This document shows positions 8,893 through 19,550 of a DNA stretch of 64,000 nt, piece by piece; the stretch's first letter is position 1; each line of letters starts with the position of its first letter. Made by a program: the position numbers and the translations under genes. Source of the DNA: Candidatus Vicinibacter proximus (GTDB lineage Bacteria > Bacteroidota > Bacteroidia > Chitinophagales > Saprospiraceae); the NCBI GenBank assembly GCA_016713905.1, contig JADJOE010000001.1, positions 931,001 through 995,000 on the forward strand, read 5' to 3'. Under the pieces are notes generated by a model. It did not search any database, was not told the origin of the DNA, and saw nothing but the letters and a program-made list of their open reading frames with translations.

Positions 8893-11800
8893 CTACCTTA
8901 TCAAAGTAACATCCCCCTTAATTAAAAATCTTTGCCCTGCCGCATTTTCCCAATGAATTAAATAAATATATACATTAGGTAGACATGGATGGTTATTGAC
9001 CATCCCATCCCAACCATTACAATTGGATCCCATACCATTAGGATATGATTTACAGGAGTAGACTTGTTGACCCCATCTCTCGAACAATTGTATAGAAATT
9101 ATTTTACTTCTGGAATCTGAGAATGTTATATTCCAAGTGTCATTTTTGGAATCTGCATTCGGTGAGAAAATATTTGGAATATATATTTCGGAAGTTTGAT
9201 TCTTGACACGAATAAATATAGAATCTATTGCTGTACACCCATTACCATCACTTACTTCAAGATAGTAGGTTCCATCATGAATAGCCGATATTTCTGGATT
9301 TTGACATTCAGTGCAAGATAAATATTCTGATGGGAACCATCTGAATCTATTCACATTCATAGCATGTAAACCACTTAATGTATGAGTGCCTCCATAAATT
9401 AGTTCTAATGTATCATCAAGGTCTACATAAATATCTTCGTATGGAATGACTTTATAATGGATTAATGAATCGCATGAATGTATATTCGATTTATGAACAG
9501 TGAATTCGCTTGCTGTATTATACCATAATTGCTCAATCTGGACCGAGTCTCCAATACAGTAATAGAATGTAATCGTTGTGGGTTCAGGAATAGGATAGAG
9601 GTGTATTTCTGTCATATGGAATGAATCACAACCATATTGATTATTGAAATGAGTTATTATGATGGTTGAGTCATGATACCAAATATTATCAATCTGAATA
9701 GAATCCCCATTACAGATGTTATGTATAGTACGTGAAGCTGGAGAGATAGGATAATTAATGATGTTAATACTTACAATAGAATCACAACCATATTGACTCG
9801 AATATTTGCTCAGAAATGAAGTATCATGCAAATAATAAGTTCCTTGGTAGAATACCGAATCCTTGATACACTTGTTTAAGTTTAAGGTCTCATGAAATGA
9901 TGGAAATACGGCTACATTATAAACATAAATAGAATCACATCCTTCTTGGTTATTCCAAATAATAGTATCACTTTCATTTGAAGTTATCCATTTTTCTCCA
10001 TTTGGAGTGAATATCCATACTGAATCTCCTTCACAGATCTTAAGGTTTGTTGTAAATGATTCAGACCGTTTAGTTTTTAATGAAATTAATGCAACAGAAT
10101 CACATCCTAGTTGATTAGATGATAATATTCTTAGTTCATCATCTTGGTGGTACCATTGGTTCTGGATGTATACAGAGTCACCTTGGCAGAATTCCAGTAC
10201 TGTGTAACTACTGTCGATAGGAATCACACGAATTTTGACATTGATTAAAGTATCACAAGCGTCTGGATAAGTCAGATAGATCTTTAACAATGTATCTTTC
10301 TTAAGGTCTGTTATCGTTACTAATGGATTAGGAAGTACAATACCATCTATAAGATAGGAACTTGCATTCGTGTTAAATGATATCGTGGATGTACTCCCCA
10401 CACACACCAAAGTATCAGCTTGTGTAAGACTAAATTGGTGGGCGCAATGACATCGATTAACCTGAACCCTATGGGTATCAGACTTAAATCCACAACGAAT
10501 CGGATATGCTGCTATGACTCTATACATGCCAGTGTCAAGAAACATCACAGCTAGGCTATCTCCTGACTTGTTTACAATATTTCCACCATCAGGCAGCATC
10601 CATTCTGTCACATGAGGACAAGCCTCTTTCACAAGGAAATGAGCCAGACTATCCTTACATATTATTTTCTTTCCTTGAACTACAGCCCTATAAGGTCTTT
10701 CTAAACCTACTGCAAAATTTGGTGCACTTAGACCTGACTTACCTCCCAGATAGAAGTCATTAAGCTTAAGTTCACAGGCCTGACCATACTCATTGGGCTG
10801 ATGGATTACATGCAGTGTCTTAAAAAATTTCATGAATGTGGTTATATAGATTCTATCATCTCTGCCTAGAACGGGTCCTCCCACACCAAAACCCAATTGG
10901 TGAATTATTCTGTTAATTCGTTTTCTCACAACAGATGAATCAGGATCCAGAAGGTCCACTTGAAATATTACATCAAATGTATCTGCACTAGTAAGATAAA
11001 CTTTGGAGTCATCGGCTGAAAAGGCAGCACCTGTAAGTTCTTTTCTATTTTTAGCTGTTGTAATCGTATCAAACAGGTCATACCCATTTGAAATAATTCC
11101 TGTACTAGGATCAAACTGATGTAATTCTACTTGGCTAGGAAGAACTGAACCTAATGTACATTCTATAATATATTCACTGGAATTAGAAACACTTAATTGT
11201 CCACTTTTTGTCAAATTATGATCAATGTTGTGTATCTTCCCTGAGATAGATGTAACTTTTTGATTGAGTTGAATACCACTGGTGTCTAATAAGAATGAAT
11301 AAAAGACTTCTGATGCTGCATTCTGACATATAATCCACCAATCACGTCCATTACAATGTTTAACTACCAGCACTTGTTCTGAACTGGAATCTATGAGTAC
11401 CTGTTCAGGGGTCACTACTTCGCCAAATCCATTATCCTGACTCATATCTATCTGGACATATCTTAATTTATAAGGAGGGGCACTTGTAGTTGGGTCTTGA
11501 TCTGGGGTGAGAAGAAATAATATAAGGAATCACTACCGGGCTGAGGGACAATAGCGCACATGACTGAAGATGGATTTGAGAATCTGGGACACCCCGCCAT
11601 GATCTGATGATTCCGATTATAGATGTAATCATTATCTGAATAGAAGAGTAGATTGCCCTGCTTATCACAAATGCTGGAATGCCCTTCTCCTATACCTAAC
11701 GCACTATAGAAAAATGAATCCGGCTGAGGTGTTCCAGAACGCCAATCTATCCCATGAGTACCCATATACCAGATCGAAGTCTCTAATCCAGTAGGACAAG

Positions 11801-11942
11801 TATCAGAGCTGATAATTATTTGATTGTTGAAAACTAATGGTGTGGGTGTTAATTCATATTTAAATCCATATACCTTAAATGGAAAAATTAGCAAAATGAT
11901 TAGCGTGGCTAAGTTTTGTAATGCTAAAAAGCTCAATTTCAT
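8893..11942 (-). pseudogene. T9SS type B secreted surface protein, array member 3 (frameshifted)
   Basis: Same architecture as member 2: signal peptide, propeller-like region, six cysteine modules, PKD-like segment, CHU_C sorting domain ending FLIKGDVTLIR. The gene is split: 11942-11463 encodes the signal peptide and first ~147 residues correctly, then runs out of frame after YYFFSP; 11445-8893 holds the remaining ~850 residues. Compared with member 2 there are four G instead of two at 11504-11507 (plus strand), a net +2 shift. The body is otherwise open and closely similar to member 2, so either the lesion is recent, or it is a sequence error, or it is a switchable tract. Without repair the long fragment has no signal peptide and would not be exported. 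Confidence 0.85.
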
Positions 11943-11948
11943 AAAGTA

Positions 11949-12118
11949 GACTTCCTCATAAAAGTGGACAGAAAGTTAAGTTAAAAACCAGAATCCAAAG
12001 AAATTAATTAGGTATTCATTGGACACAATGAACATGCAATATACAGAGGAATAAATTGCGAAGTATTCTTTAGAGGAAAAGATATAAAATAGATGAAAAA
12101 TAATGGTTAAAATATTTT
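11949..12118 (-). repeat. Array direct repeat U, copy 4 (outer boundary)
   Basis: About 170 bp upstream of member 3. Similarity to the other spacers ends sharply at about 12118, where unique sequence begins, marking the upstream edge of the array. The four U copies therefore bound three genes, the arrangement expected if the array grows and shrinks by recombination between direct repeats. Confidence 0.82.
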
Positions 12119-12346
12119 GTCAATTCAAAATAGATCCCGTTTAACCAAATCAATCCATAGGTAAGGCTTAGAGATATTTTAAGCCACATAAACGATCATC
12201 CCATTAATCGTACCTCGGAATTGCTACCTCAAAATTGAAAGCCGGAAATCACATAGGTGTTTATGGGGCGGATACAAAGGATTTACATTCCATTTGTAAG
12301 AGGAATGCAAAAGGCATATTTACTAAGCTGTGCAGATTATTTAGAC

Positions 12347-14557
12347 TTATGGTTTATGCTTGATAAATTTTCTGACAAAATGATTGTCATTAATCCAAAC
12401 ATCTGCGACATACACACCATCAGGAAATGCCGCCAGCGATGGAATTGGAAGACTGTGCGTTCCTACGGCTAGATTTTCGATATCTAGTACAGATCCAAAA
12501 TGTTGGCCATGAACATTTGTTAACGATACAGTTACTTTAGAATTTTCCGTCAGCGTAAAAACAATATTTGCGTTTTCACTAAATGGATTTGGATAAAGGT
12601 AAAAACCTGCAGAAGATAAAACTGGTTCATGGTTACCTGTTGTAACAGCTGAAAACTTCAAAATTCTTGAAGAAAATTTATGTTCACCTATCCAGAGTTG
12701 ATTGTTCTGATAGAGTAATGAACCGGGCATAAACAAACGGTTCGTACCTATTGCAGGCTTGTTGTTAGATGAATTAGAAGTTTGTCCTAAAATGATCATT
12801 TTTGATGTAATGGGCGCTTGGTTGATGTCATCCCAGATCAGTACATCATTAAAACTTTGATTTGCAATAGCTAAAGTTCCATGGTAAGTGATGGCCTCGG
12901 ACGGCAGATTGAGTAAGCCTTGTTGGATGATTGTTTTCCAGGGAGAAAGGTTCCCATTTTCCAAATCCGATTTTTTGTAAATGAAAATTGTTGCAGGTGA
13001 TTGTTGGGTGACACAGAAGTAAGTTCCGTCTGAGGATAAACGGTTGAGCTGAACATTTCCAAAGTTTAAAGTGTACACCGGGTTTGTAGAATTATTATCG
13101 GGAATTCCTTTCCAGATATAAACCATTCCAGCTTTATCCGCCAAATAAAAAAATTTATCATCCAGGGCGACTCCTTTTAAATCGTTAAAAGATGCGCTGC
13201 CTATTTTTCCATTGTACATGGTGGATGGATTGAGATCCAGTTTATTTGCATCATTCCAGATACAAACTGTATTTCTGCCTGCTGCAACAAATGTATTGTT
13301 GTGTAATGCGTTGTCCCAGGCAGCAAGATTATACTTTGCTGTAGAAATGATCTGATCTGCTTTTTCTCCGGATATTTTTGGGAATTTATTAAAAATGTAA
13401 ATCCGTTTGTAGTAGTCTGATGTAATGATGAGTCGGGTTCCATCGCTTGACATGGCAGGATTCTGGATGTATCCGATGGAATCCAGGGTGTTGTTGTGGT
13501 AATCATGTACACCTACAGCGAACAATGGGTTGGTGTGGATCTGATCTGGTGGTGAATCATAAACCAAAATGTTGTTGCCATTGTAATTACAAATATAAAT
13601 ATTCCCATTAGCTTCCACCACATCTACGCCATCACCATTATCATAAAAAGTTGGCGAAGCAATTAAATCCGGATTTTGTGATGCGCTGGTGGGTATGCTG
13701 TTCCAGGTATAAATTCTGCTCAATCCGGAAGCGATTAATTTTCCATCCGATAGTTTAGTTCCTTTGATCCATTCGTCTCTGTAGAAATCATATTTTTGAT
13801 TGGACGAAATTGGGTATGAGTTCCAAAAGAAAGTTCCCGGATTTCCATGGACTCTGGCATTGTGGTCTCCAACAAAGAAATATTGAGCGCCATCTGTGGA
13901 TATATTTCTGGGCGTACCAAAATCAGGGTTGGTAATGGTGTAATCTGGTTTTTGGTTATCTGTGATGGGGAAAGTATTCCAAAACAAAATGGTTGCTCCC
14001 TGAGTGGCCACAGCAGCGAGGCGGATGCCATCTGTCCAGATCCCCCAGGGCCATTCCCATTTTTGTGGGGTGTTACCAGGCCATATGGAAGGTAGGTGGA
14101 TGGAGATATCGGCAGGTTGACCATTTTGAATGGGAAAATTATTCCACAACAGAAGACTGTCATTGTTTGAATCGGCGATCGCTAATTTGCCGGATGGAGA
14201 TACCGATACATTTCCGGGCCAATTTAAACTGCTCTTTGTGATGCCGGGATTATTGTCTGTAAAATTTTGTTGCCCAAGGACCAGATCAGGTGGCGCATCC
14301 CATGAAGTAGGGGCCTTGAGCCAAATGAGAATGCGGTTGTTAAAGCGATCACACATCAATAAATTACTTCCGTTACTGGCCAGGCCATTGGGATGATTGA
14401 AGGAAAAAGCACCGCCGGTATGGTTAAAGTCTATTCCGGAAATCATGAGGTCTGCATTCTGGTCTGTCGTAAATCCAGATTGTGTCAGGCCGAGAGTCCA
14501 ATGCATTACGCAAAGAATTGCTGTAAAAAATGATTTGGCCATGTTTTTAAAATACAT
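12347..14557 (-). CDS. Secreted beta-propeller protein with T9SS type A sorting domain
   Basis: 736 residues. A signal peptide at the start (FFTAILCVMHWTLGLTQ) is followed by repeated NHL/YVTN-like blades: segments such as NGLASNGSNLLMCDRFNNRILIW, here broken over several blades, recur with the pattern D-x-N-N-R-I-x-x-W. The last ~75 residues are a type A sorting domain with the usual YPNPFSENANIVF start and a final lysine-rich strand (FVRKFIKHKP). The product should be exported by T9SS and either anchored or released. Its ligand is not evident. It is the first gene upstream of the adhesin array on the same strand but is separated by more than 200 bases of unique DNA, so co-transcription is uncertain. 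Confidence 0.85.
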   Translation of the reverse strand: MYFKNMAKSFFTAILCVMHWTLGLTQSGFTTDQNADLMISGIDFNHTGGAFSFNHPNGLASNGSNLLMCDRFNNRILIWLKAPTSWDAPPDLVLGQQNFTDNNPGITKSSLNWPGNVSVSPSGKLAIADSNNDSLLLWNNFPIQNGQPADISIHLPSIWPGNTPQKWEWPWGIWTDGIRLAAVATQGATILFWNTFPITDNQKPDYTITNPDFGTPRNISTDGAQYFFVGDHNARVHGNPGTFFWNSYPISSNQKYDFYRDEWIKGTKLSDGKLIASGLSRIYTWNSIPTSASQNPDLIASPTFYDNGDGVDVVEANGNIYICNYNGNNILVYDSPPDQIHTNPLFAVGVHDYHNNTLDSIGYIQNPAMSSDGTRLIITSDYYKRIYIFNKFPKISGEKADQIISTAKYNLAAWDNALHNNTFVAAGRNTVCIWNDANKLDLNPSTMYNGKIGSASFNDLKGVALDDKFFYLADKAGMVYIWKGIPDNNSTNPVYTLNFGNVQLNRLSSDGTYFCVTQQSPATIFIYKKSDLENGNLSPWKTIIQQGLLNLPSEAITYHGTLAIANQSFNDVLIWDDINQAPITSKMIILGQTSNSSNNKPAIGTNRLFMPGSLLYQNNQLWIGEHKFSSRILKFSAVTTGNHEPVLSSAGFYLYPNPFSENANIVFTLTENSKVTVSLTNVHGQHFGSVLDIENLAVGTHSLPIPSLAAFPDGVYVADVWINDNHFVRKFIKHKP

Positions 14558-15057
14558 AAATCAATTATATCTGAAATTTGCAATGAGTTTATTTAAGAAT
14601 TCTATATAAAATTAATCGTTTAGTTCCTTGATGAATTTATCCATGGATTGCAGCCCAACATATTTTTACATTTAGAGATAAAAGTATTTATTTTAGATCT
14701 TGTACTTGATTTGTAGGTATAAAATTAAGTTCTGGAGAGAAATATTAAAATGTGATGTTACAGTAAGTAACCCAAAACACTTCTACAGTGGAAGAAATGT
14801 TTTTCCCACAACAATTATAAAACTTCAATCATCCAGTGGAGAAAGTCAAGCTCACAAAAATTTAAGCCATAGTTTTGGGCATGGCCCCTATTACCCATGT
14901 GCCGCCCACGTAAGCCAGGCATAAAAATTTAAGCTTAATCAAATTTTCATTTGAACTTTAGATTGCATTATAATAAAGGGTAAACAGCTAACCTTGGAAT
15001 AATAAATTAGTGCCATTTGTTTATGCAAGAGACTCAAATTGATTTCTTCAATTTTAC
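14558..15057. other. Intergenic, no gene recognised
   Basis: No convincing coding sequence on either strand. A 74-codon open frame at 14700-14924 has no recognisable features. The segment carries the motif AAAAATTTAAG twice within 75 bases (near 14856 and 14924), otherwise nothing notable. Confidence 0.4.
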
Positions 15058-15495
15058 TTACTTCAATTTCCGTTTCAAGAGTATTCCAAGTCCTAAATTA
15101 AACAAATAAGTTAGTTGTCCAAGAACAAATATCCATGTTAAGATTTGTATAAGGACACCTATGGATTCATGCCTTTCGTTGCTGAAGGTGGAAGGATGGA
15201 TGCCTATGTATAAAATGGGCAATATCAGCAAAATGGTGATCACGGTTGTGATAACGTGTATCCGCGTATAGGTGATTGAGTATAGGAAATTCCTTGATGC
15301 TAGATACAAGAGCCATGAAAAGATCAGAAAAAATGGAAGGGCCCAGATCATATTTTCCAAAGGCCGGCCAAACATTTGCATATCCTGAAAATTCATATTA
15401 GATAAGGGTTTTATTGCAAATGTCAGCAATAGAATAATTGTAGTAAACAACAATAGATGGAATGGATTTTCTTTAAAATTAAGAGAGATATTCAT
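15058..15495 (-). CDS. Small four-helix membrane protein, unknown function
   Basis: 145 residues with four clear hydrophobic helices (about 13-31, 47-66, 78-98, 115-138) separated by short polar loops, and a basic tail (LLKRKLK). The start is an ATG. I do not recognise the family. It stands alone between two long non-coding stretches. Probably an inner-membrane protein; no catalytic residues stand out. Confidence 0.6.
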   Translation of the reverse strand: MNISLNFKENPFHLLLFTTIILLLTFAIKPLSNMNFQDMQMFGRPLENMIWALPFFLIFSWLLYLASRNFLYSITYTRIHVITTVITILLILPILYIGIHPSTFSNERHESIGVLIQILTWIFVLGQLTYLFNLGLGILLKRKLK

Positions 15496-16325
15496 AACTT
15501 AAATTTTTAGATTTTGGTAAAGATTAATTTTACCGGTTTGACCCTCTCAGGTAATTTGAACGGCATAGGACTTATTCATTAAAGTAAACCGAAGGAATTT
15601 GATTAGCGTGCTAAAATATGAAATATTTTATAAAACGCTTCTAACATTGATTTTATTTTAAATCTCTAAGGATGTTGATGGGGTTATACCACTGTTCATT
15701 GTATCTAATGGCCAATGGCATATTTGGATTATAAATAATCATCATCTGAGAATTATATTTTCTTTATCCATCGGGTTTGAACATTTAAATTAGGACCACA
15801 AATTATTATGGAAAGTATGTCTTTTAAAAGAGAATAATTTCTAAAACTTGAGTTTTGCAAGGTGTAAACCTTTACCTGAGTAAGCACAAGTAATTCCTTT
15901 CTTTTCAGAAGGAAATAAGCCAAATAATAAATTTATATTTTCTTGTGGATTTATTTTTTACAGGACAATTATAAATTCCTTTGAGTCGATTTAAAAGGTT
16001 AAACCTTTTTTGTATTCCTGCTTGCACTACAGCTGCAAAGCAAGTCCCACCTTTATAAATATTTCTTGTTTCAACCAGGAAGCTGGTGAGTGATTTATTA
16101 GTAATTATTGGTGAAAATAAAATTACTATTTGAAATCATCCGCATTGAATTAATTTTCTTATAATATGAATTTATTTTCCAATTCCACAATTCAAGGGAT
16201 GTTGTTCAATTATTAAATTTTTTGGGTTTATCTATTTTTTATATTTTAGCGTTGCCAATTATTTCCTTAATAAAAAATTGCATTGGCCAATTAAATGAAT
16301 ATTCAAAGCCAGAAAAAATTTAACC
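15496..16325. other. Long intergenic stretch, no gene recognised
   Basis: About 830 bases with frequent stops in all frames. It holds a small hairpin with a T-run (AAAAGGTT/AACCTTTT near 15990-16010) and an inverted pair CTTGC...GCAAG near 16018-16050. I see no gene; the upstream part of the following DUF4256 gene should include its promoter. Confidence 0.4.
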
Positions 16326-16886
16326 ATGCCTAAAAAGACTTTGTCGGCTAAGGAATCTCAAGATTTATTTGCCACCCTCAAGTCCCGATTTGAAAAAAAT
16401 AGTTCACGACATAAGGGACTAATCTGGTCAGAGGTCCAGACCAGACTGGAAGCAGCTGGACAAAAATTATGGTCACTCAACGAGATGGAGAGAACAGGTG
16501 GCGAACCTGATGTAGTTGGTCAGGATAAAAAGACCGGTGAATTCATTTTTTACGATTGTTCCCCGGAGAGTCCAAAGGGCAGAAGAAGTTTGTGTTATGA
16601 TACAGAAGCCTTGTTGGCCAGAAAAGAATTTCCTCCGGAAAACAGTGCCCTCGGTATGGCAGAGGAAATGGGTATAGAAATACTGACAGAAGAACAATAC
16701 CGAAATTTACAAAAGCTGGGTCATTTTGATGCAAAGACCTCGTCCTGGTTGCTTACCCCTGCGGACATTAGAAAGCATGGTGGAGCGATATTTGGCGATT
16801 ACCGCTATGGGAATGTATTTGTGTACCACAACGGAGTTCAATCTTACTATGCAGCAAGAGGGTTTAGAGGTGTCATTAAAATTTGA
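16326..16886 (+). CDS. DUF4256 family protein
   Basis: 186 residues, full length for DUF4256. Typical family stretches are visible: LWSLNEMERTGGEPDVVG, DCSPESPKGRRSLCYD near residue 80, and a C-terminal GGAIFGDYRYGNVFVYHNG. There is no signal peptide or membrane helix, so it is cytosolic. The biochemical role of the family is not established. The next gene starts about 70 bases downstream on the same strand and is a membrane protein of unknown function. Confidence 0.85.
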   Translation: MPKKTLSAKESQDLFATLKSRFEKNSSRHKGLIWSEVQTRLEAAGQKLWSLNEMERTGGEPDVVGQDKKTGEFIFYDCSPESPKGRRSLCYDTEALLARKEFPPENSALGMAEEMGIEILTEEQYRNLQKLGHFDAKTSSWLLTPADIRKHGGAIFGDYRYGNVFVYHNGVQSYYAARGFRGVIKI

Positions 16887-16956
16887 GGCTTGGAAGGATA
16901 TTTATTATTTTAACTTAAATATTATTGATATAAAATTAGAAGCAAACTATTGACGT

Positions 16957-17349
16957 ATGAAAAGTAAAATTTTAAACCTGTTGTTGATCCTGACCTCATT
17001 TGTAGGATATTTGGAATGGGGTGGACACAATCAAATTTTATTGTTTCAGGCAGAAGGGGAGATTATATCCAAACTTTTTAGTGATCCTGCCTCCGTTATG
17101 CATCCGTTCACATTATTGCCCATGATCGGGCAGATCATTTTATTGGTCACCCTTTTTCAAGATAAACCTAATAAAATCATGACCTATATCGGCATATCTT
17201 GTCTGGGATTATTATTGGGTTTTATGTTGGTGATCGGCTTGATGAGCTTTAATTATAAAATTATTTTATCCACACTTCCTTTTCTTATTGTGGCCATGAT
17301 TACCATATTGCATTACAAAAATTTAAAAAATCAGAGCAAGCTGTTATAA
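16957..17349 (+). CDS. Four-helix membrane protein, unknown function
   Basis: 130 residues with helices at about 4-20, 48-66, 73-92 and 96-116, polar loops between them and a basic C-terminus (HYKNLKNQSKLL). ATG start. Family not recognised. It lies 70 bases behind the DUF4256 gene on the same strand and could share its transcript. Confidence 0.6.
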   Translation: MKSKILNLLLILTSFVGYLEWGGHNQILLFQAEGEIISKLFSDPASVMHPFTLLPMIGQIILLVTLFQDKPNKIMTYIGISCLGLLLGFMLVIGLMSFNYKIILSTLPFLIVAMITILHYKNLKNQSKLL

Positions 17350-17521
17350 AGCTAATTTAAATTTTAGCAAGCTAATTTTTTTTTATTAATTAAATTGAAC
17401 TTTTTGCATTTATGAATTTATGTCCATTTTAATTTCTCATTTGACCATTTAGAAATGATCAAATTTTTAAAAATGTCCTCTGGTTTGAATACACAATCAA
17501 CGGCTAACCATACCAATTAAT

Positions 17522-18291
17522 ATGATTCACAATAATCCGGCTTTTGATTACGATAGTTTTGGACATCATTATTCCGGACATCGACGGACAGACCCAAGAA
17601 TTGCCGCTTATGTAGATAAAGCGCTTGAGGATGTGGATACTGTTTTGAATGTTGGCGCAGGTGCAGGATCTTATGAACCTGAGGATAAATATGTAGTAGC
17701 CGTAGAGCCTTCGGAGGTCATGCGAGCCCAAAGGAATCTAAATGGAAAGGTCCCTGCGATAAATGCCAAGGCAGACCATTTGCCATTTGATGATCATTCA
17801 TTTGATGCTGTAATGGCCATGGTTACCGTGCACCACTGGCCGGATGTGCAAAAGGGCTTAAGAGAATTACGCAGGGTTTCCAAAAAAAAGTAGTCATCAT
17901 GACTTTTGACCCGGATGAATTGGACCAATTTTGGAACGCACATTATTTTCCGGAACTTATAGCGGTGGAAAAAGCACGCTATCCGGCGATTGATTTTATT
18001 CAGAACTCCTTAGGAGGAAGAGTTGAAGTAATTCCAATTCCTATACCGTTGGATTGCGAAGATGGATTTCAGGAAGCATTTTATGGACGACCTGAGGCGT
18101 TTTTGGATAAGGAGGTTAGATTGTCACAATCTGCCTGGGGATTCTTGCCCCAGGGACTGGAAGAGAAATTAGTAGCGCGGTTAAAAAGTGATTTGGATTC
18201 AGGGGAATGGGACAGGAAATTTGGCTCTTTTCGCAGCCAGTCAACATTTACCTGCGCCTTGCGTTTAATGGTTTTCTACCAACAGTTTTGA
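17522..18291 (+). pseudogene. SAM-dependent class I methyltransferase, frameshifted
   Basis: Methyltransf_11-type enzyme. Motif I reads VLNVGAGAGSYEP (residues ~40-52); the acidic residue ending strand 2 lies in VVAVEPSEVM; motif IV is FDAVMAMVTVHHW. The first frame ends at 17893 after VSKKK; the second half (VVIMTFDPDELDQFW..., to 18291) is in another frame. The break is an A8 run at 17882-17889; six or nine A would keep the frame. The repaired protein is ~255 residues, normal for the family. Substrate unknown. The SRPBCC-like gene begins 5 bases downstream, so the two are probably co-transcribed. Confidence 0.85.
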
Positions 18292-18296
18292 ATAAA

Positions 18297-18800
18297 ATGA
18301 CTTTTAAAGTAAGCATAAAAACCACTTATAATTGTTCTCTGGAGAGGGCATTTAAAACCCCGATGTTATGTGATGTTTCTAAAGTGCACACGGGTTATGG
18401 ATTCATGCCTAAGGTTACCCATTGTACTGAGGATGACAGTTGGGGAAAACCAGGTGGCAATAAAAAAGTATTTGCCGCTAAATCACTCGGCTTCAAGGGA
18501 GGAGAGGCCTCCATGGACAGGGTGCTGGAAAGAATAGAGAATCAATACTGGAAAATTGAGGTAAGCAACTTTAAATCATGGATGCTGGGCTTTTATAAGT
18601 TTGAAGGAGAATGGAAGACAACGCCCATATCTGAAGCAGAAATTCTGGTGGAATATACCTACACTTTATTTGCCGATCAGGTATTTTTGTATCCATTCAA
18701 CTGGTTGTTTGCACAACTTTTTTGGCGCACCTACATGAAAAGAGTGTTGGAGAATGTACGTAAGATGATTGATAACAATGAGCCCTATTTATATCAATAG
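18297..18800 (+). CDS. SRPBCC/START-like domain protein (probable)
   Basis: 167 residues from the ATG at 18297 (an upstream in-frame start at 18207 would lie inside the methyltransferase gene and is rejected). The layout resembles SRPBCC ligand-binding proteins: an N-terminal strand with TTYNCSLERAFKTPML, a central antiparallel region (YWKIEVSNFKSWMLGFYKF) and a long C-terminal helix (RTYMKRVLENVRKMIDNN). No signal peptide. Assignment rests on fold-like appearance and is moderate. It follows the methyltransferase by 5 bases; the pair could act on a small hydrophobic molecule. Confidence 0.6.
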   Translation: MTFKVSIKTTYNCSLERAFKTPMLCDVSKVHTGYGFMPKVTHCTEDDSWGKPGGNKKVFAAKSLGFKGGEASMDRVLERIENQYWKIEVSNFKSWMLGFYKFEGEWKTTPISEAEILVEYTYTLFADQVFLYPFNWLFAQLFWRTYMKRVLENVRKMIDNNEPYLYQ

Positions 18801-18976
18801 ATAGCTCATTGGTTTTTTACAATCATGACGCTGGTGCTATACTTGCAGGATAAGAGTTAGGAAGATGATTTAGCACAAAATTAATGCATCTATAAGATTA
18901 TTTCTGCTCATGAATTAATTAAAACTATTTTATCAAGTGAAAAAGGAATATCATTTTATAATATTAAATTTGCCAT

Positions 18977-19305
18977 ATGAGTAAAATTGGAAACATAACT
19001 AATGATCAAAGGAACTTGATTTTAGAGCTAATTAAAACACATGTTAAGCAAGAAAAAACTGCAGAGTTGGATGGGCCGTAAAAGAAATAATTGGAGAGGA
19101 TGTGGAATATCATTTATTAGACAAGTTATCTTCAGATTTAATTGAAAGCACACGTTATACAAGAGACAAAGCAAATCCAAATTTTGAATATGATTGGAAT
19201 ATAAGAAAAAACCCAGACTTTTATTTATCAAGAATAAATTTAATTGCGTCAGTAATAAGTGTATTAGCAGCCATCGTTTCAGCTTACTATGCCTATAAAA
19301 ATTAA
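18977..19305 (+). pseudogene. Duplicate of the small C-terminal-anchored protein gene, frameshifted copy
   Basis: Copy of the gene at 19551-19880 with one A lost from the A-run at 19053-19058 (six A, against seven in the partner). Translation from the ATG at 18977 would fail after about 27 codons; the rest (RVGWAVKEIIGEDVE to AYYAYKN) remains open in the other frame to 19305. No other difference is visible, so the lesion is recent or a sequence error. Confidence 0.8.
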
Positions 19306-19410
19306 TTATAAAATAATTTATAAGCAAAATAGCATTTGTAATTCCAAAATAAATAAAATCTCAACACTCCCATAAATCCCAGAAATCCCAGTTCAGACGA
19401 GATCAATCAG

Positions 19411-19429
19411 CAAGTCGCAGACTTGCGCC
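19411..19429 (-). repeat. REP-like hairpin
   Basis: CAAGTC-GCA-GACTTG core plus CGCC; the left arm is shortened here compared with the full 23-base element at 19986-20008. Confidence 0.75.
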
Positions 19430-19488
19430 AGCAAGGGGTTTTATTAATGATCGGGGGTTTCCAATAAAAGGGTCTTATTAATAATCGT

Positions 19489-19511
19489 GGCACAAGTCGG
19501 AGACTTGCGCC
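19489..19511 (-). repeat. REP-like hairpin
   Basis: Plus-strand arms GGCACAAGTC and GACTTGCGCC around GGA. Read on the minus strand the single mismatched pair becomes G-T, so the minus-strand form folds better. Confidence 0.8.
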
Positions 19512-19550
19512 AACAAGAGGAATATCATTTTATAATATTAAATTTGCCAT

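Larger units (their letters stand above)
18947..19520 (+). repeat. Tandem duplication unit 1 (~574 bp)
   Basis: First of two adjacent near-identical units, the second being 19521-20099. Each contains a short leader with a TAAATTTG box, a ~109-codon gene and two REP-like hairpins. The units differ by one A in the gene (six versus seven) and four bases beside the first hairpin. The trinucleotide AGG recurs at the outer ends and the junction. Confidence 0.9.

Noticed and set aside
14700..14924. 74-codon plus-strand open frame
   Set aside because: No start context, no recognisable composition or domain.
18207..18296. Upstream start for the SRPBCC-like gene
   Set aside because: It would lie inside the methyltransferase gene; the ATG at 18297 fits better.
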